Shown here in pieces: positions 37,907 to 47,118 of a DNA stretch of 64,000 nucleotides. Made by a program: the position numbers and the translations under genes. The stretch's first letter is position 1. Each line of letters opens with the position of its first letter. Origin of the DNA: Sphingomonadales bacterium (GTDB taxonomy: Bacteria > Pseudomonadota > Alphaproteobacteria > Sphingomonadales > Sphingomonadaceae); NCBI GenBank assembly GCA_027486415.1, contig JAIXPC010000013.1:62001-126000 (forward strand). Direction: 5' to 3'. The notes under the pieces were generated by a model. The model was given only the letters and a program-made list of their open reading frames with translations, made no database searches and was not told where the DNA came from.

Positions 37907-38602
37907 ATGCCCGCCATTACCCCTGCCGACCTTGCTGCCCGCATCGCCGCTGCCCGCCGCCCGGGCGAACCGCTGATCGTCGGCATCACCGGGTCGGTGG
38001 CGGTCGGCAAGACGACGCTGGCCCGCCAGATCGCGGAGGCGCTGCCGGAAAACCTGACGGTCGAGATCGTCTCCACCGATGGCTTTCTGAAACCCAATGC
38101 CGTGCTGGAAGCCGAAGGCCTGATGATGCGCAAGGGCTTTCCGGAAAGCTTTGACCGGCCGGCCATGGCCACCGCGCTCGCCGGGCTGAAGCATGGCCCG
38201 GTCGTCGTTCCGGCGTACAGCCACAGCATCTACGACGTCGATCCCGCCGCTGCACGCACCGTTTCAGGCACCGATATCGCGCTGGTCGAAGGTCTTGGCC
38301 TCGCGCCCGATGCCGATGGCCAGCGCCCGCCGCTCGATCTGCTGATCTACATCGATGCCGCCGAGGACGACATCATCGCCTGGTTCCTCGCCCGCTTCAT
38401 GGGCCTGTGGGAAGCGGCAGCCACCGATCCGACCAGCTTCTACGCCCGCTTCCGGTCGATGAGCGAGGACGAGGCCCGCGGCTTTGCGCTGCAAGTGTGG
38501 CACGGCATCAACCGGCCGAACTGGATCGACCATATCGCGCGGGCCAGGCCGGTGGCGGATATCATCGTCACCAAGGCGCTGGATCACAGCCTGTCGGCCT
38601 AG
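37907..38602 (+). CDS. Type I pantothenate kinase-like P-loop kinase (CoaA/PRK family, short N-terminus)
   Basis: GITGSVAVGKTTLARQIAEAL, VSTDGFLKPNAVLEAEGLMMRKGFPESFD, VPAYSHSIYDV, DLLIYIDAAEDDIIAWFLARFMGLWEAAATDPTSFY; colinear with E. coli CoaA from memory. Confidence 0.82.
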   Translation: MPAITPADLAARIAAARRPGEPLIVGITGSVAVGKTTLARQIAEALPENLTVEIVSTDGFLKPNAVLEAEGLMMRKGFPESFDRPAMATALAGLKHGPVVVPAYSHSIYDVDPAAARTVSGTDIALVEGLGLAPDADGQRPPLDLLIYIDAAEDDIIAWFLARFMGLWEAAATDPTSFYARFRSMSEDEARGFALQVWHGINRPNWIDHIARARPVADIIVTKALDHSLSA

Positions 38603-38925
38603 CGCCGCGCCAGCCAGTCGATCACCTCGTCCACCGGCGTTCCCGGCGGCAGGCGCTGCATTGCCGTCCCCGGCACAACGCCTTCGGGATTGGCCAGGAA
38701 CGCCTTCAGAGTCTCGCGCGTCCAGACGAGGCCCTTGGCTCCAGCGGCGCGCATCGCCGGAGAATAATCGAAGTCGCTGCGGCTGCCGGCCGTGCGCCCC
38801 ACCACGCCATCCAGACTGGGGGCAGGCAGGCCGGTTTCGGCCGGATCGACGCTGTGGCACGACACGCAATACTGGAACGCAGGCGCCACCGGCGCTGCCG
38901 CCAGCAACAGCGCCGCCACCATCAT
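38599..38925 (-). CDS. Secreted class I cytochrome c-like protein
   Basis: Signal peptide then FQYCVSCHSVDP (CxxCH); TAMQRLP distal Met candidate. Confidence 0.8.
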   Translation of the reverse strand: MMVAALLLAAAPVAPAFQYCVSCHSVDPAETGLPAPSLDGVVGRTAGSRSDFDYSPAMRAAGAKGLVWTRETLKAFLANPEGVVPGTAMQRLPPGTPVDEVIDWLARR

Positions 38926-39884
38926 TTGGACGTGTCCACCAGCATCACCTTGTCCAGCCCGCTTTCCGGCAGATAGATCTCGCCCTTGCGGCCCAGGATC
39001 TGGCGCACGTCGGCCTTGGGGCCGGAACCCGGATAGGTGCCGATGATCTTTTCCTCCCTGGTGTCAAAGGCGATGGTGACATTGCCGGCCCATTCGGTCA
39101 GCCACGCCACGTCGCGATCATCCACATAGACGGCATAGACCTGCGGCTTGTCGCCGGGCATCTTCCAGCGCTTCCACTGGCCATCCTTCGGCGTGTAGCG
39201 CGCCAGATGCCCGCTGTTCCATTCCGAAACCCACAGACTGCCCTTGCTGTCGGGCCATACCCGGCGGCTGCCCACACCCGGCGCCGCCGGTTCCACCACG
39301 GTCGCCGCGCCGGTTTCCATGTCCACCCGGGCCAGATAGCTTCCGGCGAGGCTGACAAACCAGATCTGGCCGTCCTTCGTGGCGGCAATGCCATAGGGTC
39401 CGCGGCCCTTGGGCGCCGGCCACACGTCCATCTTGCCCGTCTTGGGATCAAGCCGGCCATAGATGCCGGTCTGCCCGGTGAACCACACCCGGCCCTTGCC
39501 ATCAAAGGCCGGCGTGTTGAGATTGGTGTAGCCTGATCCTTCGGGCAGCGGCCACGACCGCACTGCCTTCGTTTTCGGATCATAGCGCACGATGGCGTTC
39601 AGCCCGCCATCGGTGATCCACGCCGCACCGTCGGGCCCCTGCACCACGCCGTGCGGGCTGGATTTCTCGCCCAGCTTCACCTGCTCAACCCGGCCGGTCC
39701 GGATGTCGATGATGCCCAGCGCGCCCTGCCACTGCGCCGTGTACCAGATGGTGCCGGGCGGGCCGGGGGCGACATCGTGTGGGTGGGCGCCCTTGGGCAC
39801 GTCGAACACCCTGACCGGATGTTCGGCCCGCGCCGCGCCGGCGATTGCCACGGCGGCCACGGCCGCTGCCCAGATCATCCGCAT
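38922..39884 (-). CDS. Vgb (streptogramin lyase)/SMP-30-like beta-propeller, secreted
   Basis: Repeated W-rich propeller blades (GTIWYTAQWQGALGIID, GAAWITDGGLNAIVRYDP, GRVWFTGQTGIYGRLDP); signal peptide. Confidence 0.8.
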   Translation of the reverse strand: MRMIWAAAVAAVAIAGAARAEHPVRVFDVPKGAHPHDVAPGPPGTIWYTAQWQGALGIIDIRTGRVEQVKLGEKSSPHGVVQGPDGAAWITDGGLNAIVRYDPKTKAVRSWPLPEGSGYTNLNTPAFDGKGRVWFTGQTGIYGRLDPKTGKMDVWPAPKGRGPYGIAATKDGQIWFVSLAGSYLARVDMETGAATVVEPAAPGVGSRRVWPDSKGSLWVSEWNSGHLARYTPKDGQWKRWKMPGDKPQVYAVYVDDRDVAWLTEWAGNVTIAFDTREEKIIGTYPGSGPKADVRQILGRKGEIYLPESGLDKVMLVDTSK

Positions 39885-40056
39885 CGTTTCGTCCTCCCTT
39901 GGGCAACAGGATGAACCCGATTGCCCGCGCTGCGCAAGGGCTGGCGGGGGAAAGGGGCCGGCCTGCCCGTAGAGATTGCCGCACGGGATTTCCCCACGCC
40001 GTCAAAGCGGTTAGGGGCAACGCCCGCCGAACTGCCCCTCTCGTCAGGAACCGCCG

Positions 40057-42879
40057 TTGATCGTCCGTCTCGCCCTTTTGCTGGCCGCAGCGCCCGCCGC
40101 GATCGTCCACGCGCAGGCAGCGCCGCAATCAGCACCGCAGCCGGCGCCCGTCCGCACCGCGCAGGCCATGCCGGAAGACGAAGAGACGATCACCGTCACC
40201 AGCCAGCGCCTGCCCGGCCAGGTGGTGGGCGACATCAAGCCTGAACTGACCCTGGGTGTGCAGGAACTGCGGGCGCTGGGCGCTGGATCGATCACCGAGG
40301 TGCTGGCCCAGATCGCGCCGCAAACGCAATCGGGCCGCGGGCGCGGTGGTGGCCCGCCGGCGGTGCTGCTCAATGGCAAGCGCACATCGGGCTTTCAGGA
40401 AATCCGCAATATCCCGCCGGAAGCCATTGCGCGGGTCGAAGTGCTGCCCGAGGAAGTGGCGCTGAAATACGGTTTCCGCGCCGATCAGCGCGTCATCAAC
40501 TTCGTGCTGCGTCCGCGCTTTCAGGCGTGGACGGGCGAATATGACATCGGCGGCCCCACCGACGGGGGCCGCTTCTCGACCGAGCTCGAGGTCAACCTGC
40601 TGCGACTCAGGAACGGCAGCCGCACCAGCATCGAGGCCGAATACCAGATCGACACGATGGTGACGGAGGACGAGCGCCGCATCACGACGCCGGCGCAAGG
40701 CCGGCCGTTTGCGCTGGGCGGCAATGTCTCGGCGCTGCAGGCGGGGGCAGAGGTGATCCCCGGCCGCACCGTGCTGGGCGTGCCGGCCGGCATCGCGGCA
40801 CCCACGCTGGCGCAGCTGCAGGCGGCCCCGGTCAACAGCACCGATATCCGCCCGTTCCGCAGCCTGTTGCCCGACACGCGCACCGCCAGCCTCAATGGCA
40901 CCATCGCCGGCAGCCTGTCGCCCACGATCGGTGCAACGCTGACCGGCGGGATCGAGCGCACGCTGACCGAAGCGATGCAGGGCCTGCCGTCGGCCAGTCT
41001 CACCCTGCCGGCGGGCGGGGCCTTCTCGCCCTTTGCCGGTCCGGTGCTGGTCAACCGCTATGCCGCCGATCCGCTCGGCCGCTTTGGCGACAACTGGAAC
41101 AGCCGGCTCGGCACGGTGCTGGATGGCAATCTCGGCAAGTGGCGCTGGAACCTCACCGGCAACTGGAACCACGCCGAAAACCGCAGCCGCATCGAACGCG
41201 GCATCGACGTGACCGCCGCGCAGGCGCAGATCAGCGCCGGCACATTGTCACCGTTTGGCGAGGGCGTGCTGGGCGGCGCCCGGCTCACCGACAGTGCCAC
41301 TAGCATCAGCGACAATCTGAGCCTTGATCTGCTGTTGAATGGCAGCCCGTTCAGCCTGCCGGCGGGCGCGGTGGCCGTCGCGCTGAAGGGCCAGGTGCAG
41401 CATTTTGCGCTGGATGCCTCGGCGGTGCGCGCCGGCATCGCCACATCGGCCGATCTGGCCCGCACGCAGGGCAATTTCCAGGCCAATCTCGATCTGCCCA
41501 TCGCCTCGTCACGCGACAATGTGCTGCCGTTCCTGGGCAAGTTGACGCTGAACGCCAACATCGCTGCCGACACGCTGTCGGATTTCGGCACGCTGGTGAC
41601 GTGGGGGGCAGGGGCCAACTGGGAACCCACGCCGGGCTGGAGCTTCATCGCCAGCTTCACCCGCGAACAGGGTGCACCCACGGTGGGCCAATTGGGCGAT
41701 CCTGCCATCATCACGCCGGGCGTGCGCGTGTTCGATTTCATCCGCGGCGAAACCGTGGATATCAACCGGCTGGACGGCGGCAATCGCAACCTTGCCAACG
41801 ACACGCGGCAGGTGTGGAAACTGGGCTTCAACCTGAAGCCGTTCCAGGCCACCGACCTGGTGTTCAACGCCAATTACGTCTGGCAGCGCATCGATGATCC
41901 CATTGCCGCCTTCCCGACCGCGACCGCCGAGCTGGAAGCCGCCTTTCCCGATCGTTTCACCCGCGATGGCAATGGCCGGCTGCTGCAGATCGACAATCGC
42001 CCGGTGAATTTCGACTATTCGGAACGGCAGGAACTGCGCTGGGGCTTCACCTTCACCCAGGCGCTGAAGCCCGGCAAGGCCGAGCGGGCCGCGGCCGAAA
42101 AGCGCATTGCCGATCTGCGCGCCAAGGCGGTGGAATCCGTCCGGTCGGGCAAGGGCCTGCCGCCGGAAATCCGCAACCTCGCGCGCAACCCCTATGGCTT
42201 CACCCCCGGCCAGCGCCCACCCGGTGCTGCCGGCCCGCCCGGTGCAGCGCCAGTGCCGGGGGCAGCGCCTGTGGCCGGTGCGCCCGCTGCCGCCGCTGCG
42301 AATCCGCCGGGGACAATCGGCGGCCCGCCGCCTGCCGGCGCGAATCGCATCGGTGGCGGCGGCCCGCCGCGCGGCTTCCTCGATGGCCGTCTGCAACTGA
42401 CCGTCTTCCACACCTGGACGTTCCGCAACGAAATCGGCATCCGTCCCGGCCTCCCAGTGCTCGATCTGCTGAATGGTTCGGCCATTGGGTCGGCTGGCGG
42501 CGCGCCGCGTCACCAGGTCGAAGCGCGTCTGGGCGGGGGCCGGCGCGGCATCGGCGGCAGCATCGGGGTGAACTGGCAATCGCAGACATCGGTGCTGGTC
42601 GATCCGTCGGGCGCCACCCGGTCGCCGGGCGACCTGTTCTTCTCGCCGCGCACCACGGCCAATCTCAGGCTGTTCGTCGATCTGGGCCAGCGGCAGGACG
42701 TGCTGACGAAGCTGCCCTGGCTGCGGGGCAGCCGCGTGACGCTGCGGGTGGACAATCTGTTCAACGATCGCATCAACGTGCGCGACCGTTCGGGTGCCGA
42801 ACCCATCGGCTTCCAGCGCGACCAGCTCGATCCGCTCGGCCGGACGGTGACGCTGTCCTTGCGGAAGCTGTTCTTCTAG
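40057..42879 (+). CDS. TonB-dependent receptor (outer membrane)
   Basis: Signal peptide, ETITVTSQRL, plug-like region ALGAGSITEVLAQIAPQT...VLLNGKRTSGFQEIRNIPPEAIARVEVLPEEVALKYGF, beta-rich barrel, C-terminal LRKLFF. Confidence 0.85.
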   Translation: MIVRLALLLAAAPAAIVHAQAAPQSAPQPAPVRTAQAMPEDEETITVTSQRLPGQVVGDIKPELTLGVQELRALGAGSITEVLAQIAPQTQSGRGRGGGPPAVLLNGKRTSGFQEIRNIPPEAIARVEVLPEEVALKYGFRADQRVINFVLRPRFQAWTGEYDIGGPTDGGRFSTELEVNLLRLRNGSRTSIEAEYQIDTMVTEDERRITTPAQGRPFALGGNVSALQAGAEVIPGRTVLGVPAGIAAPTLAQLQAAPVNSTDIRPFRSLLPDTRTASLNGTIAGSLSPTIGATLTGGIERTLTEAMQGLPSASLTLPAGGAFSPFAGPVLVNRYAADPLGRFGDNWNSRLGTVLDGNLGKWRWNLTGNWNHAENRSRIERGIDVTAAQAQISAGTLSPFGEGVLGGARLTDSATSISDNLSLDLLLNGSPFSLPAGAVAVALKGQVQHFALDASAVRAGIATSADLARTQGNFQANLDLPIASSRDNVLPFLGKLTLNANIAADTLSDFGTLVTWGAGANWEPTPGWSFIASFTREQGAPTVGQLGDPAIITPGVRVFDFIRGETVDINRLDGGNRNLANDTRQVWKLGFNLKPFQATDLVFNANYVWQRIDDPIAAFPTATAELEAAFPDRFTRDGNGRLLQIDNRPVNFDYSERQELRWGFTFTQALKPGKAERAAAEKRIADLRAKAVESVRSGKGLPPEIRNLARNPYGFTPGQRPPGAAGPPGAAPVPGAAPVAGAPAAAAANPPGTIGGPPPAGANRIGGGGPPRGFLDGRLQLTVFHTWTFRNEIGIRPGLPVLDLLNGSAIGSAGGAPRHQVEARLGGGRRGIGGSIGVNWQSQTSVLVDPSGATRSPGDLFFSPRTTANLRLFVDLGQRQDVLTKLPWLRGSRVTLRVDNLFNDRINVRDRSGAEPIGFQRDQLDPLGRTVTLSLRKLFF

Positions 42880-43481
42880 GTCGTCGTTTTCGCCGTCGCG
42901 CGCTCGTGCCAGTCACGCAGGTGCGCGGCATCGTCGGGGATCGCAATCCCGATCCAGCCGGCAAAATCGACGATCGACAGCAGCGCGATATCGGCGAGCG
43001 TGAAGCGCTCGCCTGCCAGCCAGCTGCCATGCGCCAGCTGGCCATCAAACCAGCCAAGTGCGCTCACCGCCTGCGCCTTCGCAGCTTCGCCCATCGCCGG
43101 GATCTGTTGCACCAGCTTGGCGGTGAAGGGATGGCCGTGCTGCCAGAACAGGCTGACCGGCGTGCCCAGAACGGTTTCCACCCGCCTGATCCACATATCG
43201 GTTTCGGCACGTTCGAACGGGGTCGTCCCGATCAGCGGCGGTTCGGGGTGGAGATCGTCGAGATAGCGGCAGATGCTGATGCTCTCGGCAATCACGGTGC
43301 CGTCGTCCAGCTCCAGGAACGGCACCTGTCCGCGCGGGTTCCTCGCCACCACCGTGTCCGACTTGTGTTCGCGCTGCTGAAGCGACACCATCCGTTCATC
43401 CAGTCTCAGCCCCTTGGCGGACAGGAACAGTCGCACGCGGCGCGGATTGGGCGCCGGATCGGGCGCGGACCAGAGCAGCAT
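42876..43481 (-). CDS. Glutathione S-transferase family protein
   Basis: PNPRRVRLFLSAKGLRLDERMVSL, NPRGQVPFLELDDGTVIAESISICRYLDD. Confidence 0.9.
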   Translation of the reverse strand: MLLWSAPDPAPNPRRVRLFLSAKGLRLDERMVSLQQREHKSDTVVARNPRGQVPFLELDDGTVIAESISICRYLDDLHPEPPLIGTTPFERAETDMWIRRVETVLGTPVSLFWQHGHPFTAKLVQQIPAMGEAAKAQAVSALGWFDGQLAHGSWLAGERFTLADIALLSIVDFAGWIGIAIPDDAAHLRDWHERATAKTTT

Positions 43482-43548
43482 TCATCATCCCCCACTTGTG
43501 GCAAGCCGCAGCGTTGCACGCCCGCCCGATTCACGGCAAGGGCACGCC

Positions 43549-45843
43549 ATGTTGCCCCCCGGTATCGAGACCATAAACCACCTGGAAACGCTGGATGCCC
43601 GTCTGCGCTGGCTGTCGGCGTGGACGATCCACAACGCCAATCACCTGCGCGACAGCCGCGACGGGCTGAAGGTGGGCGGCCATCAGGCCAGTTGCGCCAG
43701 CATGACCAGCATCATGGCGTCGCTCTATTTCGGCGCGCTTGGCCCCAACGACCGCGTGGCGGTGAAGCCCCACGCCGGGCCGTTGCTGCACGCCATCCAC
43801 TATCTGATGGGCAACCAGAGCGAAGAAAAGCTTCGCAACTTCCGGGGTTTCGGCGGCGCGCAATCCTATCCCAGCCGCACCAAGGACGTTATCCCGGTCG
43901 ATTTTTCCACCGGCTCTGTCGGCCTTGGCGTCGCCGTCACCGCCTTTGCCTCGCTGTTCCAGGATTATCTCGTCGCCCATGGCCGGCTCGCACCCGAACA
44001 GACGGGGCGCATGATCGCGCTGATGGGCGATGCGGAACTGGACGAAGGCAATATCTACGAGGCCCTGATCGAAGGCTACAAGCACGACATCCGCAACCTG
44101 TGGTGGATCGTCGATTACAACCGCCAGAGCCTGGATCACACCACGGCAGACCGGATGTTCCGCCGCTTTGACGACATCTTCGAAACCTGCGGCTGGCGGG
44201 TGATCACGCTGAAGCATGGGCGAAAGCTGGCGGCGGCGGTGGCGGGGCCGGGCGGCGCGGCGCTGGAGGCGTGGATCGATGATTGCCCCAATGCCGATTA
44301 TGCCGCGCTCACCTATCAGGGCGGTGCGGCGTGGCGGGCGCGGCTGACGGCCGATCTGGGAAGCACGGTCGACCCTCTGCTGGCCGCGCATGATGACGAG
44401 GCGCTGGCGCTGCTGATGACCGATCTGGGCGGCCACTGCATCGCCACGCTGCTCGATGCCTATGCGACCGCTGCCAGCGACGACCGGCCGTGCCTGATCA
44501 TCGCCTACACGATCAAGGGCCGGGGCCTGCCATTCGCCGGCCACAAGGACAATCACGCCGGCCTGATGACGCCCAGCCAGATCGACGGCATGCGCGCATC
44601 GCTGGGCATCCCGCCGGGGGCCGAGTGGGAGCCCTGGGCCGGCCTTGGCGACAATCAGGCGGCTGCGCTCAAGGCCTTCGTCGCTGCCAGCCCCGCCGCC
44701 AGCCTGCCGCGTGATCGCGCGTTCGATTCCGTGCCGGTGCCCGCCATCCCGGCCCCGCCGGGCGACGAACAATCCACGCAAGGCGCCTTTGGCCGCATCC
44801 TGTTCGATCTGGCCAAGACGGCTGCGCCGCTGGCTGACCGGATCGTCACCACCTCGCCCGATGTCACCGTGTCAACCGGGCTTGGCCCATGGGTCAACGC
44901 GCGTGGCCTGTTCCGGCGGCAGCAGATGCCCGATGTGTTCCGCGCCGCGAAAATCCCGTCACCGCAGAAATGGCAAGGGCAGGTTTCTGGCCAGCACGTC
45001 GAACTGGGCATTGCCGAGCATAACCTGTTCCTCAATCTCGCCGCCGCCGGGCTGGCTGCACCGCTGTTCGGCACGCGGCTGATCCCGATCGGCACCGTCT
45101 ATGATCCGTTCATCGCGCGCGGGTTGGATGCGCTGAACTACGCCTGTTACCAGGATGCCCGCTTCATCCTGGTGGCAACGCCGTCGGGCGTCACGCTGGG
45201 GCCGGAAGGCGGCGCCCATCAATCCATCAACCCGCCGCTGATCGCCATGGGCCAGCCCGGCCTGGTCCATTACGAACCCGCCTATGCCGATGAACTGGCG
45301 CTGCTGCTCCACCACGCCTTCGGCCATGTGCAGGCTGATGATGGCGAAAGCGTCTATTTCCGCCTGTCCACCCGCGCCATCCCGCAGATCGCGCGAACCG
45401 GCGATGATTGGCAGGCCGGCGCGATTGCCGGCGGTTACTGGCTGCGTGCGCCGGCACCGGGGGCAGAGGCCGCCATCGTCGCCCTGGGCGCGTTGCTGCC
45501 CGAAGCGCTGGCAGCGTGGGACGCGCTGGTGGACGACATTCCCGGCCTTGGCCTGCTCGCCGTCACCAGCCCCGATCTGCTGCACCGTGGCTGGCGCGCC
45601 GGGCATGATGACAGCCACGTCGCCCGGCTGCTGGCCGCCTTGCGTCCCGGTGCGCGGCTGGTGACCCTGTGCGATGCCGCGCCTGCCAGCCTGTCTTGGC
45701 TGGGCGGCGTCCACGGCCACCGCACGTCACCGCTGGGGGTTGAGGTCTTTGGCCAGACGGGCGACCTTGTCGATCTCTATCACCACCACGGCCTTGATGC
45801 CGATGCGGTGATCGCGGCGATGGCGCGCGTGCTGACGGCCTGA
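43549..45843 (+). CDS. Transketolase / homodimeric pyruvate dehydrogenase E1 (AceE)-like thiamine-diphosphate enzyme
   Basis: GDAELDEGNIYEALIEGYKHDIRNLWWIVDYNRQSLDH (ThDP motif), TIKGRGLPFAGHKDNH, GQHVELGIAEHNLFLNLAAAGL. Confidence 0.85.
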   Translation: MLPPGIETINHLETLDARLRWLSAWTIHNANHLRDSRDGLKVGGHQASCASMTSIMASLYFGALGPNDRVAVKPHAGPLLHAIHYLMGNQSEEKLRNFRGFGGAQSYPSRTKDVIPVDFSTGSVGLGVAVTAFASLFQDYLVAHGRLAPEQTGRMIALMGDAELDEGNIYEALIEGYKHDIRNLWWIVDYNRQSLDHTTADRMFRRFDDIFETCGWRVITLKHGRKLAAAVAGPGGAALEAWIDDCPNADYAALTYQGGAAWRARLTADLGSTVDPLLAAHDDEALALLMTDLGGHCIATLLDAYATAASDDRPCLIIAYTIKGRGLPFAGHKDNHAGLMTPSQIDGMRASLGIPPGAEWEPWAGLGDNQAAALKAFVAASPAASLPRDRAFDSVPVPAIPAPPGDEQSTQGAFGRILFDLAKTAAPLADRIVTTSPDVTVSTGLGPWVNARGLFRRQQMPDVFRAAKIPSPQKWQGQVSGQHVELGIAEHNLFLNLAAAGLAAPLFGTRLIPIGTVYDPFIARGLDALNYACYQDARFILVATPSGVTLGPEGGAHQSINPPLIAMGQPGLVHYEPAYADELALLLHHAFGHVQADDGESVYFRLSTRAIPQIARTGDDWQAGAIAGGYWLRAPAPGAEAAIVALGALLPEALAAWDALVDDIPGLGLLAVTSPDLLHRGWRAGHDDSHVARLLAALRPGARLVTLCDAAPASLSWLGGVHGHRTSPLGVEVFGQTGDLVDLYHHHGLDADAVIAAMARVLTA

Positions 45844-45847
45844 CCGG

Positions 45848-46042
45848 TCAGGTCGCCTTCCCGGCTTCCGTCAGATCAAGCTTGCGGGCTTCCACCCGCC
45901 GATCGCTCCGCAGTGCCGCCCGCGGCGAGGTTGGCGGCGGATCGTCAATCGGCGGCGGCGCCGGATCGGGATCGATGGGCTGGTCGGGCGGCAGATCGGG
46001 CGGCATTTCGGGCGGTACGCCCGGGGCGGGGGGAATGGCCAT
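45848..46042 (-). CDS. Small proline-rich hypothetical protein
   Basis: 64-aa ORF, MAIPPAPGVPPEMPPDLPPDQPIDPDPAPPP...; composition only. Confidence 0.4.
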   Translation of the reverse strand: MAIPPAPGVPPEMPPDLPPDQPIDPDPAPPPIDDPPPTSPRAALRSDRRVEARKLDLTEAGKAT

Positions 46043-46265
46043 GGCGGTTCATCCTGATCAGACGGTCACTGAAGGCTGTCGCACCGCCAACGGGCTGCCC
46101 AGCATCGGTATCTACCCGCAAGATCAGCGCGCTGGTCGTCGTCAATAATCGTTAAGATGTGGTAGTTTCCGACGCTGTTTGCGCCCCCCCCTTTCAAGGG
46201 AAACAGGGCTGTCGGCGATCCCTGTATCGCCTGATGACCGGCCCACAACAAGAAGGGGATGCAAG

Positions 46266-46970
46266 ATGAAGACACTCCGCTCGATTGCAATGGCCGCGAT
46301 GGCCTCGGCTCTCGTGGCCAGCCCGGCGCTCGCCGTCGATTCCGTTACGTTTGCCCAGTTCACCCAGCAGGGGTCCGGCCAACCGGTGACCTATACCAAC
46401 ACCGGTGCCGGAAATACGCTGACCGCCAGCAATGCTCCGGTGTTCTTCGTGATCAATGATTTTGGCCCGGCCGGCTCCGTCCCGGCAGTCATGTCGTTGT
46501 CGGCAACGTCCAGCAACACGGTCTTTGCCGGGCCCAACAGCTTCACCCAGCGGGGCTATTCGGGCACGCTCAGCTTTACCGGGGCCGGTGGGGTCAACCT
46601 GTTGACGGTGAACTTCATTGACGCGACCCTGGCCATTGATCTTGGCCTTGGCTCGGGCAGCCTGTTCAACACCGATCCGCCGTCGCCGATCGCCTTCACG
46701 TCCGATGTGCTCACGCTGCCGCCGCTTGCTGCCGAAAACTTCAGCCTGGCGTTCACCAGCATCAACCCGCTGTTCTCCGTTGGTGCCAACGGCTTCGGCT
46801 CGGGCTTCACCGCTGCGGTGGCCGGTTCGTTTGCTGGCGCTGAAGAATTGGATCCGGGTGGCGGCGAAGTGCCGGAACCGGGCACCTGGGCGATGATGCT
46901 CGCCGGTTTCGGCCTTGTCGGCCTTTCGGCGCGTCGCCGTCGCGGCCTGCGCCCGGTCGTCAGCGCCTGA
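46266..46970 (+). CDS. PEPxxWA-CTERM sorting-domain exported protein
   Basis: Signal peptide MKTLRSIAMAAMASALVASPALA; C-terminus VPEPGTWAMMLAGFGLVGLSARRRR. Confidence 0.92.
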   Translation: MKTLRSIAMAAMASALVASPALAVDSVTFAQFTQQGSGQPVTYTNTGAGNTLTASNAPVFFVINDFGPAGSVPAVMSLSATSSNTVFAGPNSFTQRGYSGTLSFTGAGGVNLLTVNFIDATLAIDLGLGSGSLFNTDPPSPIAFTSDVLTLPPLAAENFSLAFTSINPLFSVGANGFGSGFTAAVAGSFAGAEELDPGGGEVPEPGTWAMMLAGFGLVGLSARRRRGLRPVVSA

Positions 46971-47066
46971 CGAGATCCCCCCTGGTGAAGGGGGGTGTCC
47001 CGCCGCCCGACCCGGTCCCGCCACGCCAATGTGGTGCCACTGGCCAGGGCGAGGGAATGATACGGC

Positions 47067-47099
47067 AAGGGGCGGATGCGGGTTTCGCATCCGCCCCTT
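47067..47099. terminator. Strong hairpin between convergent genes, probable bidirectional terminator
   Basis: AAGGGGCGGATGCG-ggttt-CGCATCCGCCCCTT perfect 14-bp stem. Confidence 0.7.
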
Positions 47100-47118
47100 C
47101 CATCTTGTGCAACAAGGA

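Noticed and set aside
46975-46996. CCCCCC-TGGTGAA-GGGGGG hairpin after the PEP-CTERM gene
   Set aside because: Possible terminator but no U-tract, and a better hairpin follows at 47067-47099.
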